A stretch of 64,000 nucleotides of DNA from Fasciola hepatica (GCA_948099385.1 CANUEZ040000031.1:5759001-5823000), one strand, 5' to 3'. Positions 38,301-47,930 are shown, counted from the first letter of the stretch. A program made the numbers and translations. Notes: generated from the letters alone by a model not told the origin.

Positions 38301-39992
38301 CACGCAGGATGGCTTCCTTAAACCGGTGATGCAATCGTGCCTGGCAGGTCAATGAGGAGGTGCCAGACGAAGTTCAGTCTTACCAAACCGCTGGGTGGGC
38401 GATATCTGGTTCTCTACAACCAACCATCATGACCTTAGGTAGGATACTGGCGCATAAGTACGGAGAATCAGTTTGGATGTCAGAAAACCTCCACTACATG
38501 GTTTTAAGAGCGGAATATCTTGGGTTTCGCTTGACGATGGGAGTCATCACAATTCACTGGATTACCCCGTCCCGTCTAAGCTGAGCAACCCTGAAACCAA
38601 AAGATACTGATCTGCTCGCGTTTCACTTTGCTCCATTGGGTGTAGGGGGCTGAGGACCGAATCCGAAACGCAGACCGATGGTTGAGCACCAATTGAAAAA
38701 GAACAAAAGAGGAACAACAATCAGGTCTCACGTGACAGGCCAGAAATTCTTTCACAGATGCTTCGATCACATTTCTGTGCTAGGTTGGTGCCCCACGATG
38801 TCAGGCGTCCAAAGTTCCCAAAGAAATGTTCCTTCTGTGATGTAGGCAACTGCGGGCTACGATTTGACCAGAAACCTCAAGCATCCTTCCTGAAAAAAAT
38901 CACACGATCTTCCGTTCCTTTTTTCACTATCGATGCAAGACATTACGGGCTGTTGCGCCTTTATTAAAACAATAGTTCAAGAGAAGATCGTAAATCGAAC
39001 ACTTCTAACGCCCACGTGACTTCTTCCCTTGACTGTACTTAACGTTCCCACACTGACAGATAAGACAATGAGCTGCCTTAGCCAGAATTCTTTACGCTCT
39101 ATCTCCGAAACGCGCAAATGACATCTTTCTTGTAACCAGGCTTCGCAACCCGGATACAACCGTGGTGTTTTATTGCATCGCCAGGTAGTACACAACCGAC
39201 ACAGAATGTCTCAGCTCAATGAGACTGAGCAGCACAAATTGTACTAGCGTAAGTACGCCACAAAAAAAGACAGCGAAGAATGCACGCAAAACATAATACA
39301 GAGCACAGCCTATTAGGCACAGAGAACAGAAGATGCACTGTGGTCTCGCAGAGTAATGATACAACTGATCACGGGTCGAACCTCCTGGAAGAGTATTCAC
39401 ACAACAGAATGATCCTCCACTGCGTAATGACTCGGACACTGAGTCCGAACTTCGACCAGGCTAGCGCACCCGCAAGCTGGGAAAGCCCAACACAGCAGGG
39501 TACCGGGCGTTTATTGATGACGTCAAACTGGGTCGTCATTTCTACCGCTTATATAATCAGTCCAGGTGACCTTTGGAAACCTGCGAGTTGGCCAATCAGA
39601 GATGCGTGCGTTCAACGGGCGTTCTGGTCGTTGTTGGCAACTGCAACGCCCAAGTTGAGAATACCAAAAGGTGTACAGAAGGCCCATTTGAAATCCCATA
39701 CGATCGAACTGAAAACGGCAATGGTCCGATTCAGTTGTGTTTCGATCTCAGATTGCTTCTGGTAAGTACGAACTCCCACCATAAAAACTGGCGTAGATAT
39801 ATCTGGCGTCCTCCTATGCGTCCACAGCGTTGGACTCGCATCACAACTCGCATGGATTAATCGGAGATTGTCATTTATTTTGTTCCACGCCAGTGTAATC
39901 AGATAACGCCTAAGTGTGAACAGCCTTATGTTTGCTTCTCTGTGACAGAACATGGAAAATGAAACCGAGTCTTCGTATGCAACGAATAGCTT

Positions 39993-40055
<63 letters not shown>

Positions 40056-43000
40056 GCGAACTGATCGTTTCCCCAACACCACCTCCAGCTGTAATGAAAC
40101 ATGCAAAGTACTTGAATTTCTCGACTAACACTGGCTAATCACCATAAATGGTGATTCTTGTAAAAGCATTTCGCACTTGAGAGGCGCAAAGCGTATGCTT
40201 TAGTGGGACACCACAGTTGCCAAGCGGTCCAAAACGCGTTGCACTGCCCGTGCATTGTCACCCAGCATAACGATATCATCGGCATATTTCAATTCGAAAA
40301 CTGTTCCTCGAGAGCAGTATAACTTCATCGTCTGCAGAACAGACAAGGCATTTCGTAGAACATCCTCTATAGCAAATTTGGAGAGAAAGGGGGATATGGA
40401 GCAACCCTGTCGTATTCCACTGAAAATTGCAATGATTGGTGAAGGTTGGCCGTAAGGCCTAATCCGACCAGAGGCACAACGGTGCAACACCTCAGGCGCT
40501 CCATTTCTTAGTAAAAAGATCAATAACGTAGTCTTATCAACAGAGTCGAAGGTCGGACGAGTGTCTAGGAACATAATGATCGTTGGTTTATGAAAGGTAT
40601 AACGGTGCGGCCGGGGAGTGAAGATTTGATGGATGTATTCAAGACCGATGAGAGACCCAGCGTTCTCCCCACGGGTTTGCTCAAAACGCGCTTGATAAGA
40701 CCTGCGAAATATGACAGACGCAAGCAGCATCGACGCTTATACCCCTATGATTGGCACAGTCCTTACGCGAGCCCATTTCGAAAATGGAGATGACAATCGA
40801 TTCTCCCAACAAGGAGAGGGTCGATTCTGAATTTTATACCTTTGAAAAAAACAGATGTAGTTTCCTAACAAGCTGCAGTGTACCATCTTTAAAAAGGGTC
40901 TGGGGAAAGCTATCGGAGCCCGGCACTTTGTGACATCCTAAGGCTTGGATCTGCCCCAAGAGACGACGGGACGTGTGCCAGAATATAATGCCTTAGATGT
41001 AAACGGAGTTACAAGAGAAAACAAGTTATATTGTTGTTTACCAGCGTGGTTGCAGTTGCGGTGATACGCACATAAACAGAACAGTAATGCTTAACTCAAA
41101 GAGTGGCTGAAGATATTCAAAAATGGCTTTTGCGCGCAGTGACTAAGCTGAACTGCACATGACAAATTTGGTCAAGATACCTGGTATCAGCTTTCGCGAC
41201 AGATGATCCCGCTGAGCTGACCCCGTGAATCAGAACGCCATTACGCGAACCGAGTGCAAAGTTGTTAGCACGTAGCGCAGCCATCCTGATCAACACAGGA
41301 CACCGGCTCTCTGTGCACATAAGCAATTATTGCATTAGCCACACTGTCCTCGTCCAGAACAAGCATTTTTCCACTTTGGAACCCATGTATCGTAAGTACA
41401 CCAACTGCTCTGGTTTACGATATGGAAGAATCACCATGTGATTCTGAAAATGGACTCCCCGTCCATGCATGCTCCATTCGATTAGAATGAGATTACAACT
41501 GCGCTCTGGTTTACGTTGGAAACCGAGAAGAGTAGGAGAAAAGCTGTCATCGGGCAATGTTTGTCTTTTTCAGCTCTTTTTAACTTCAGAAGAGAGAACA
41601 AATGCTTCGAATTATTTTTGCCGATTCAACGTGGAAAATCAGGGAGACTTATCACATGTAGCTTACGACAACCACACAAGCGACAGGGCTATCTCTTTGC
41701 ATCGATTGCTTAGTGGAACACACAGTCCAATCAGTTATATCGATCTGCAGCACAGAAATGAAAAACTTTCATTAGCAAGCATTGTTTTTAGTCCAGATCG
41801 TTCGAAATACACGAGGCCCAAATTTGACCAGTGGACTTTTTTTGTCCCAGAATGACTTATTATGCAATGTTATCAATCTAGACACCATTGAAAAAACTTC
41901 GAGACACAAAACTGTGCCTCTGCTTCGGTTTGTCACGGTTCATCAACGATGCACGCATAACAGAACATAACTTTGGGGAGAGACATGCTCGTTTATCATT
42001 TGCACGAATCGATCATCATTATTCGTCGTCTTCAACCTCGGTGACAAGAACTGCTTCTGCTCAATTGCAAGATTGTGCGCAGCTTCGATCAGACGAAGTA
42101 CGGGTTGATCGTGAACAACCTCGTGTTCACGAACGAAGACTAGATTTCTCAGCTAAACTAAACGATTAAATATCAGTGTTATTTCAACACAGCAGAAATT
42201 ATTATAGGCGGAGAAGCAATAAAACCCATTTACTGGTTTTGTTATCCTACATGGTAGTTGAAAACTAAATTTGGCGTGATCGGGAACAAAAACGGTGCGT
42301 AGCACTTTCGCTAAAATCTGACGTGAGGTATGCATGGTTATTTAACTGTTAATCAAGTGTTACAACGTTTATTGTAAATAGTCTTTACGGCTCGGAAGCC
42401 TGGCTGCTCCGCGGGTTTGAGGGCATAATAAGACTAGTAATATTCGGACTTCAATATTTTCGTAGCATTGATCGAATACAGTGGGAACATCGGATCAATC
42501 AATAGTGCGGAAGTTAAACATGAGATATTGTGTCTGCGAAGCACACCGTTTGATCAGGTACGGAAGCCCACTAGGAAACTATAGTTGGAAGATCTATTGA
42601 ACAGATCTCGGTGTATAATGTTGGTAGAAGTGAGCAGTGGTCAGAACAGTAAGACGGGACGGTTAGTAACACTATATAAGGAAATGAAAGGCCTGAAAAG
42701 TGGGCTTACTTTTATAAGGTATGTTAGGTTTTCTGTATGGGGTCCAAGAGATCCACCTACAAATATTATCGAAATTCGCTAGACAAACGCTTCTCTTCAG
42801 TTCTAAATCCTCTTTCCTGAACTGTTCGTTGTGCATCACAACACAAGGGTGAAGTTTAAAATATTATGGAACCTGATTTCAGTCACGTTAGTTCTGTTGC
42901 GATCCGCTGAAGATTGGTCACAATGACAAATTAGTGTGAAGTTTAGAAGTCTGAAATTAGTTAAATCTTGAATGCGGCTTTTTTTGAACCGATAAAGGTG

Positions 43001-45595
43001 GAATTCATCAAGGGTGGTTTTCGTCCATGAGAAACAAAAGCTGATCCTACCAGAAACGTTTCCTTTTTCTGAAATGTCCACAGGAAAAAAGAAAAACGAA
43101 GGGAACAAATCTAAAGAATACAAAGCAGTCTAACAGTTCCATAGTCAACTCAAAGTGAATGTTAGCCCCACTGGATGCATGACCCGGATTTCAAGGCCGT
43201 ATGAGCGCGGCCCAAATAAATATCCATTCTGTTTTCGCCACATTAAAGAAATATTTATTGGAAACCGGAATGGAGGGAAAATATTTTGCAAGCCCATCAA
43301 AAACTTTCCTGTGATAAAATTACTTCGTATTCTTCTTATCCTTCATGCAAAACGTGGTGTCATAACAAGATGCAATATGAAAAAGATGCACATATACGAC
43401 CTGGATAATGATGCTAACCGTACTGGGGTAAAAATAACAGCCAGAAATCATTGTATATTTAATCTGGGAGAATATCTGATGAAAATTCCCATCTATATTT
43501 GCCAGTATTAAACGAACAACAAAGATGGATAAGTGTTGCAGCCACGAAAATATCCAAATCGCATCGTCAATCGTTTCGATCATCGATGTAGTTTGAACGA
43601 ACTGTGATGGGATTTAGGGGGCTCTGGAATACGTCCGTCGTAAAAAGAAATTTCTGAAGAAACTCATTTCAATAAATATGGGGTCGCACAACTTGGCACG
43701 CTAATTGAAATGGGCTGCAAAAAAAATCACAATCAACCCTGTTGATGGGGCGTTATCAAAAAGACCCTGAACAACGCAGAAATCACTGCCCTTTAAAGAC
43801 AAAAGTTCCCTCTCAGCGAGACCAAAAGTTATTCTGCGAAAACTGTCTGATTGTGGAATGATGCACCAGGTCATGCCTCACACAGGGCTGTACATCTCAC
43901 AGCTGTTGACAAATCTGAACAATTACTATAAGTCTACATTTAAAAAAACATTGGAAGATGCAATGAATTAACTTTCAATATTTCCTTCTGAAAATAACGA
44001 TTGAATAAGATTAGGAGTTTATCCCTTGTGTGCAATGAAGAAGTTATCGCAAGCTTCCTATGTGATTTTGAAAACTTTACGAGGGTGCAACATTGTATGT
44101 TGGAGATTTATTACTCCGAAAGACCCTGGTGTCTGAGAATTCCGACAAAACGTGTACGAAATGAATGGGGAAGATGGAAGATATGGCTGTATGAAGAGGC
44201 TGTTTGCGCGTCCGAATACACACTATTTGTTGATCTATTGAATGCGCTCTCATTAGTTCACTCCGATAATTTTCGTCCTGCTGACTGTTTCAATCAAGGT
44301 TCTTCGCTGCGAGATAGCAACCAGGAATGCCGCACCGAACTGATGGACAGCGGTTGGGTAGCACAATAATTGTAAACTTTGTGCTTAAGTACGGACGAGC
44401 AGCGACAATAATCGTATGTGCTGATTTTGCTTGATTGTCATTCATTATTCGTTGAAAACATCGTATCAATCTGTGGCGAGATCCTTGATGTGATTGAGTG
44501 CGACAGTATACTACTTAACTTGATCTTAGTCTTAGTGTGAAGAATGGATTAGAGAAATTTGAACCCAATCAAAAAAGGGGGAAAATAGTTATATCACTTT
44601 TGGGATGGTCGGAACAAAAAACTCCAGCCGATGCGGATATTGCAAGACGATTCATAAACAGTTTAACGCTTCTGCCAAGCTCAGCAGGTTTTTCATGCTC
44701 TCATTTCAGTTCGGCCTCCACTGAGAATGTCTATCAAAGAGGTCGTTTGATATGCGAATGACAGGCATGTGAGCGGTTGAAATCCGGCGAAACAGGGAAT
44801 GACCATAAACGAACTTGTTACTAGGGGTAGAGACTCTAAATTTCCTAGATGAGCTAAACGACCGAGTATCAATATCCACGATGTACATTGCACCACCGAA
44901 AATTGTAGGACTGTATGCGTCTATCAAAGGATTCATTTGATGTGTAAATGACACGTTGTTGCCATCCAATGCCAGTGGTGGTCGGGAGCAGTACTAGGCA
45001 GTGTTGAAGTGAAACAAACCGCTGAGGACCAACCCTCGGATAGCCTGGCGGTAATGTGTGCTTGTGTGCATTTATGTGTGTGTGTGTGTGTGCGTGCGTG
45101 CGCGCGTATGCGACTCGCAAGTATTCACTACCCCCGGGGTCTGAGTCCCAATAAGGACTCGATCTGTATGCACTAGTGATGATTTCTGAGAAGCCACAAT
45201 GAGCTCAGCGTTGATAATACACGATAAAGCATGTCATAAACACTGCTATTCAGGGAGACCAGAAAAACAGTTACCTTAAACTGACAGGCCAGATATTCAA
45301 AATCTGTCAAGTCCAATTTGCACACTAACTCGGCAAGCAAACTTCGCTCGGCTTCAGTGGTCGATGGTCGATATTTGATTCGTGTATAATCCGGGGGGAA
45401 TGCACACATCAGTGGGTGATGTAATAAACCACAGCAAACCGGGCACAGAGGGGTCTCACGAATGGCGTCTGGTAGTTGAACAAAATCTTTCGCTTGGCTG
45501 GTTGCTCCGTACAACATACGTTGCACGCAGCGCGCACAACAGTCGTATTCGCGAAGTAACAAAGCGACTTGGGTACGTCCAACTTCCTTTTCCAT
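19982..45595 (-). CDS. PUS10: tRNA pseudouridine synthase Pus10, gene span (six exons, 3' end missing)
   Basis: Pus10 makes pseudouridine in the TΨC arm of tRNAs (positions 54 and 55) and in animals is also linked to microRNA processing. Six minus-strand exons splice in frame into 586 codons: 45595-45275, 34576-34328, 31628-31273, 30028-29783, 23918-23714, 20362-19982. Their products align end to end with the animal protein: CxxC pairs, FEYLACQFK...REH, STLFEFGRDRM, AGRYxKFxRxLPQTPW, GREDVDVR, LGxGRPF, MVRDLQ, ALCW and RVLHRRPL. Introns are 10,698, 2,699, 1,244, 5,864 and 3,351 bp and are filled with retroelement debris. The C-terminal ~60 residues are not in view. No stop or frameshift interrupts the exons, so the gene looks functional. 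Confidence 0.95.
20363..22150. other. PUS10 intron 5, 3' part, no recognised gene
   Basis: Short ORFs on both strands. A minus-strand motif near 20450-20500 (cagatgcaacaaaatcgtcc) resembles the one flanking the Penelope fragment at 24.5 and 25.4 kb, so old Penelope-related DNA may be present. Nothing else is recognised. Confidence 0.35.
22155..22245 (-). repeat. SINE-like tRNA-derived copy
   Basis: On the minus strand the sequence has a tRNA-like pattern with a degenerate B-box (gttccaatcctg) after an A-box-like stretch (gatagtcaaacgctcat). It resembles the copies at 30.2, 37.4 and 63.1 kb in layout. It is diverged, and the ends are uncertain. Confidence 0.4.
22250..23160. other. Intronic, no recognised gene
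   Basis: No ORF above about 60 codons with a recognisable motif, and no repeat identified. Confidence 0.35.
23161..23400 (+). repeat. Unclassified dispersed repeat, copy 1
   Basis: Similar over about 230 bp, in the same orientation, to 63430-63660. Shared strings include ggctcgtttagt / ggttcgtttagt, accaatca, ctgtcatctgaac, accaa(c/t)tgggttt and agctggttg. The family is not recognised. The short ORFs here are not conserved between copies. Confidence 0.65.
23714..23918 (-). CDS. PUS10: PUS10 exon 5 (residues 391-459)
   Basis: Acceptor gtcattcag. The first base completes the Arg of GREDVDVR and the exon continues CLGFGRPFVVRVENFEPF, matching the LGxGRPF signature right after the catalytic motif. 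A Gly/Pro/Asn-rich insert (EGGHKPQDSNGPNEKP) follows, then LLRLASMINARGEGKVMVRDLQ-type wording that matches the human KIQVRDLQ. The donor is CAG followed by GTTCGT, a weaker GT context than the others. Confidence 0.93.
24450..24560 (-). repeat. Penelope-associated terminal motif, downstream copy
   Basis: On the minus strand: ctgcagtatgcacc, then gatgcagcgaaatcgtctc. The same motif in the same orientation occurs upstream of the GIY-YIG fragment (25.33-25.42 kb) and again at 50.45-50.55 kb. It probably represents the repeated end region of the element. Confidence 0.5.
24602..25099 (-). pseudogene. Penelope-like element, GIY-YIG endonuclease fragment
   Basis: A 165-residue minus-strand frame contains MIYQFQCSCGATYVGQIERQ followed by LRNRVIEYIPNRV, later SSAVARHLLMTQHPADRSTT, and near the end TRLLRFVEAIVIHRWKPILC. 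This is the GIY-YIG nuclease that ends Penelope-like polyproteins. 'CSCGATYVGQTxRxLxxRxxEH' and 'EAIAIxRxKPxLCxQK' are usual in the family. The reverse transcriptase that should precede it was not found upstream (above 25100), so this is a 5'-truncated piece, although the frame itself is open. It sits in PUS10 intron 4. Confidence 0.9.
25150..25255 (-). repeat. Possible SINE-like copy
   Basis: The plus-strand text gggtgacagcgaacttccag ... ggcccggttcaacctctg resembles that of the SINE-like copy at 30.2 kb (gggtgacggcagatgac ... ggttcaaacctctg). Low confidence because it is diverged. Confidence 0.3.
25330..25420 (-). repeat. Penelope-associated terminal motif, upstream copy
   Basis: On the minus strand: agcagtatgccc, then gatgcagcgaaatgatccgg. 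It matches the motif on the other side of the GIY-YIG fragment. Confidence 0.5.
25430..27060. other. PUS10 intron 4, middle; unrecognised ORFs
   Basis: Several overlapping minus-strand ORFs of 90-105 codons occur at 25642-26312 and on both strands at 26708-27071. I recognise no domain in any. PUS10 exons 4 and 5 join perfectly, so no further PUS10 exon is expected here. Confidence 0.35.
27061..27950 (-). mobile_element. RTE-like LINE, 3' part
   Basis: The minus-strand frame around 27800-27560 reads CDIRLSVEDRVYTAAVKSAL, then LCGSETWPLGIEDRRRLSVF and EHRCLRSMLGYDE. This is the C-terminal region of the same LINE family as the longer copy at 56.6-59.2 kb. The 3' untranslated tail (related to 59100-59240, with cacagaagtgcgag) continues down to about 27075. 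It includes a 12-base C run at 27274-27285. Confidence 0.85.
28075..28285 (-). mobile_element. RTE-like LINE, short 3' tail fragment
   Basis: The reverse complement gives a phrase equivalent to 'GRVGRVRLxGxGPxDPPT', as in the copy at 58.9-59.0 kb. It lies just upstream (on the minus strand) of the larger fragment at 27.1-27.9 kb, probably a separate truncated insertion. Confidence 0.6.
28290..29782. other. PUS10 intron 4, upstream part
   Basis: Near 28560-28620 the minus strand matches a few dozen bases of the endonuclease end of the RTE-like LINE (compare 56630-56660). The rest, including the ORF at 28525-28923, is not recognised. Confidence 0.35.
29783..30028 (-). CDS. PUS10: PUS10 exon 4, catalytic Asp (residues 309-391)
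   Basis: Acceptor tatttttcag. The exon holds PIQITLAGRYAKFSRRLPQT, then PWVINSKRKLPSSVEEII, and ends in SAGREDVDV plus two bases. AGRYxKxxRxLPQTPW and GREDxDVR are Pus10 hallmarks. By family knowledge the catalytic aspartate is the Asp in GRED, here residue 387. Donor GTACGC splits the following Arg codon, which is completed by exon 5. Confidence 0.95.
30205..30335 (-). repeat. SINE-like tRNA-derived copy
   Basis: On the minus strand: ggtgatggtctggtcgttta gives an A-box-like start, and aggtttgaaccccatc gives a B-box about 50 bases later. Spacing and boxes fit a tRNA-derived SINE head. It lies in PUS10 intron 3. Confidence 0.5.
31273..31628 (-). CDS. PUS10: PUS10 exon 3 (residues 191-309)
   Basis: Acceptor tatttatcag at the first of two possible AGs was chosen because it gives LG|VPSIYQ, matching human ELGVPIDGK. 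The exon contains VSMVVSTVLSDPQTHAECTE (human VSVVFAHPETVEDCHF) and STLFEFGRDRMTNLIKQL (human SVFTRMAVMKALNKI). A basic low-complexity stretch (SQPKRLKNERNKPRPADH) lies between them. It ends with two bases of the next codon at donor GTAAGT. Confidence 0.93.
31629..34327. other. PUS10 intron 2
   Basis: Apart from a LINE fragment at 32340-32780, no feature is recognised. A 102-codon plus-strand ORF at 31981-32289 shows no known domain. Confidence 0.4.
32340..32780 (-). mobile_element. RTE-like LINE, endonuclease-to-RT linker fragment
   Basis: On the minus strand the text parallels 56830-57180 of the long plus-strand copy: a CRSFW-type stretch, 'DSDHALVRxR', then a linker with the 'QxxDARxEQIK' region and a 'EDEYLHPQLHC' end. 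Frames are broken. The order matches that of the long copy. Confidence 0.65.
34328..34576 (-). CDS. PUS10: PUS10 exon 2 (residues 108-190)
   Basis: Acceptor ggctggcag, then LTDPINHMLREHVMWARLYG; the animal counterpart has LSVREHAAW. It ends YWIVSPILSDVLG at donor GTGAGT, aligning with the human KWITHPLFSEELG. Both borders are phase 0. This is part of the N-terminal THUMP-containing region that binds the tRNA acceptor stem in other Pus10 proteins. There are 83 codons with no stop. Confidence 0.93.
36544..36590 (+). repeat. Trinucleotide microsatellite (TTG)n(CTG)n
   Basis: A short run of ttg repeats passes into ctg repeats. Confidence 0.8.
37380..37495 (-). repeat. SINE-like tRNA-derived copy
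   Basis: On the minus strand: gcggtggtcaaacagttatc (A-box region), then ccggttttgaatcctgc (B-box region), followed by gccgccggtgatttta. Layout as in the copies at 30.2 and 63.1 kb. Confidence 0.5.
39573..39900 (+). mobile_element. RTE-like LINE, endonuclease fragment
   Basis: The plus-strand frame holds TEGPFEIPYDRTENGNGPIQ, then LCFDLRLLLVSTN and WRPPMRPQRWTRI. It corresponds closely to 56630-56880 of the long copy (endonuclease C-terminal half). It is truncated on both sides. Confidence 0.8.
39997..40053 (+). repeat. (TA)n microsatellite
   Basis: A perfect TA run of about 57 bp lying between a plus-strand LINE fragment and a minus-strand LINE fragment. Confidence 0.97.
40200..40960 (-). 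mobile_element. LINE reverse transcriptase fragment (RTE clade)
   Basis: On the minus strand a broken part at 40950-40730 reads CHKVPGSDSFPQTLFKDGT, then ESIVISIFEMGSRKDCANHR and GIS. An open 176-codon frame follows: IIMFLDTRPTFDSVDKTTLL, then GIRQGCSISPFLSKFAIEDV and ELKYADDIVMLGDN. The YADD catalytic box is intact. Wording differs from the copy at 57-58 kb, so it is a second RTE-type family. Confidence 0.9.
42365..42790 (+). mobile_element. RTE-like LINE, 3' end
   Basis: Plus-strand phrases in broken frames: LYGSEAWLL, YFRSIDRIQWEHRINNAEVK and MGSKRSTYK at the end. They parallel the 'SETWPLR...FRST...EHRINNAEVRRK...GPRDPP' end of the long copy at 58.6-59.0 kb. Confidence 0.7.
45056..45111 (+). 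repeat. (TG)n / (CG)n-rich microsatellite
   Basis: A run of tgtgtgtg passing into gcgtgcgtgcgcgcg, about 55 bp. Confidence 0.9.
45275..45595 (-). CDS. PUS10: PUS10 exon 1 (residues 1-107)
   Basis: The ATG at 45595-45593 opens MEKEVGRTQVALLLREYDCC, which aligns with the start of the animal protein (VAxLL...CPRC). Two CxxC pairs are present, C20/C23 and C51/C54, expected to bind zinc. The exon ends KLDLTDFEYLACQFK before the donor GTAACT. That phrase continues without gap into exon 2, matching the human FEF...SVREH region. The bases just before the ATG (ttctttcag) form a splice acceptor, so exon 1 may be cis- or trans-spliced directly onto the start codon. Confidence 0.93.
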
Positions 45596-45608
45596 CTGAA
45601 AGAAGGTC
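45596..45608 (-). promoter_or_regulatory. PUS10: Splice acceptor abutting the PUS10 start codon
   Basis: On the minus strand, accttctttcag is immediately followed by ATGGAAAAGG. A pyrimidine-rich tract with AG directly before the initiator ATG is what a spliced-leader trans-splicing site, or the end of a 5'-UTR intron, would look like. No outron or upstream exon can be proven from this window. Confidence 0.5.
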
Positions 45609-45919
45609 AGACGGTGAATACTTCACATCATATCACTGTAGATTATTGGCAATCAACACTGTTCTCGTCATACAAAGCCAAAAATTGTCCCTTGGTTAAA
45701 ATTCTCTCGGGGTTAATAAAAGTCGAGCTACACAAACTGAATGCCATGCGTATTCGGACAGTAACGACAAATAAAAGCAGCCGCGACACTTGGAAAAGTC
45801 TCATACAGTTGAGTGGCAAAAACTCAGAGAAACTCCATCCAGCGGTAGATGCTGAACAACTCAATCGGAACTTAATCGTGACAGAGACAAAGCCTTGAGT
45901 TTCGATGGCAACAATCATT

Positions 45920-47400
45920 CAGTACCCATGGGTCATTTCTTTAATTACCTCGACGTTTACAAAGAATTGTCCCAATTTCAACCTGATAAACCCTGCGACC
46001 CTGATGGACTATCGCCAACGTCGCTGAAGGAATGAGCGGCCGTATTATCACCCATCACATCCGACCTCTTCAATCGCTCCTTAACCCATACGAAAATCCC
46101 TGACAGATGAATAGCGGCCTCCAATACACCCGTAGTTAAGAAAGGAACCAATAATTTCCGTCCAGTAGCAGGCAATTCCGTTACCCTTAAGCTGTTTGAA
46201 CGATCACTACTACAGCGAATATCTCCGCAGCTTGTGTCTGACCCTAACCAATTCGCCTGCCGTCGTTCATGTTCAACCCTTGACGTCCTTGTTTCTCTCG
46301 CACATTCCGTCTTGTCGGCACTGGATTAGAAATGTATGGCGGTTAGGGTCTGTTTCTTCGATTACAGTGATGCATTCACCTGCGTGGACCGATCCAAGCT
46401 ACTACAGATTCTGACGAACAGCGATATTCAGCCAAATGATGTACACTTGCTGCCCAACTATTTTTCTGGTAGACAACAGTTCACACAATTTTATGGTGAA
46501 ACCTCATCCATGCTCCCAACCACGCAAGGTGTCTTACAGGGAGCAATCCTATCTCCGTTTTTAATTTTTACGTATACCTTCTTTTCGTCTGTTCAGGACA
46601 ATTGCATGCTGATAAAATATGCCGACGATGTGATTCTCGGTATACCATACCCTTATCAGTCTACACAATCTCTTGTACAGGACAGTACAACTGAGTTTGC
46701 TAACTGGCCCTGCATATACAACCTGCGAATGAATACATCGAAATCTTCCGGTATTTCGTTTTGTCTTCACAAAGGGATCAGGTAATCTAATCACTCCTCC
46801 TTGTTCGTTAACGGTAGGCGCATCGGAAGCAATTTATCGGTGATCTATCTCGGCGGTATCATTAACCGTAGCCTTCCTTGGTCTGAACATGTCGCCGCGG
46901 TTTTTCTGCTTCAAGACTCAAATCCTTTGGTACTCCACTTTAACTCATCGGAAAATTTGTTCACTCTCGCATTCTACTACAGTGGCTCTATGCTTCTCCT
47001 GTAATATTCTCTGGATTGCTTTTCAAAGACTTTAAAATAATTGTTCCCTCCCTGAAGCATTTGTCTTGAGGTAATGGTATACCTCAAAAACAATTAACTC
47101 ATTTTATAATGTGCCAACAAATCAATTCATGTACAACGTTCTCCCGTACAATATTGGCTGACGAATAGCACCGCGTTTTCCATGACCTCAGTAAATGTAT
47201 TTCTACACCATCTACACGATTCCGCTATAAACATCTATATGTTCGCACCAAGACCTACGAGTCATCCATCTACAGTGCCATATCTCGCCCGTTTCCTTTC
47301 TAACCCCGATGTTAACATTTCAGAACTAAACTCAATGCTGAGCTGACATTTTATTTCACTCCTTGTATCATTTTGTAATTGGAAGTGATTATGTAGTTGC
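45920..47400 (+). mobile_element. CR1-like LINE, RT fragment
   Basis: Plus strand, broken by frameshifts. Around 46150-46330 are NFRPVAGNSVTLKLFERSLL and QLVSDPNQFACRRSCSTLDV. Then 46336-46785 is open: FFDYSDAFTCVDRSKLLQIL, TQGVLQGAILSPFLIF, KYADDVILG. It continues near 46801 with SNLSVIYLGGIINRSLPWSE and a 3' tail to about 47400. The YADD box and 'LGxxx..LxWxxH' region are as in CR1-clade elements of flukes. It lies just upstream of PUS10, in the opposite direction. Confidence 0.9.
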
Positions 47401-47409
47401 TGAATATCC

Positions 47410-47930
47410 ACCTTGGGGAGTATAAACACATACTTGACTTGACCATTCGGTGAAAGCGAGAAGTAGAATTCACTAAACATGGTATTGTTTACCATCGACA
47501 ACGAGGACACCATCATTTGAAAGAAATGAAAGTGCAAACTTAGTACACGAAGATAAGACACACTCATCACGACAAAAGAAACACTGAATTGTGGTGATAT
47601 TAAAAGCTACTCACACGCCTATTGGGACCTATCATACTTCATCTGGTTCAATGCGTGCGCATATCATGATGTACGTATTCGCACACATAACCAACGGCAT
47701 CGTGCATGCCGGATCCATTTCAATAAAGATAATGACTAGAACGTGAACAGCTGTCCGAACTTCGACGCTCACAATCCGCCCCGTTATTAAGTGGCAACGG
47801 ATGGCGTGCTCAATGTAACTTATCCTATTGTTCCTGATTCAGTTGCTACTAGCATACTTACCTTTGTATACACGTACTGTCCATGTCGCAGTGCCGTGTT
47901 TTAGGCAGAAGAAAACGAGCACATCTCATC
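47410..47930. other. No recognised feature
   Basis: Only short ORFs. No motif recognised. Confidence 0.35.

Larger units (their letters stand above)
34577..45274. other. PUS10 intron 1 (10.7 kb)
   Basis: The largest intron. It contains SINE-like copies, LINE pieces at 39.6-39.9, 40.2-40.95 and 42.4-42.8 kb, and simple repeats. The rest, notably 34.6-37.3, 38.0-39.6, 40.95-42.36 and 42.8-45.0 kb, holds only unrecognised short ORFs (the longest is 122 codons, 44001-44369, plus). Confidence 0.5.

Noticed and set aside
39910..40131. ORFs encoding Ile-Tyr repeats (also 49196-49610)
   Set aside because: They are translations of the (TA)n microsatellites.
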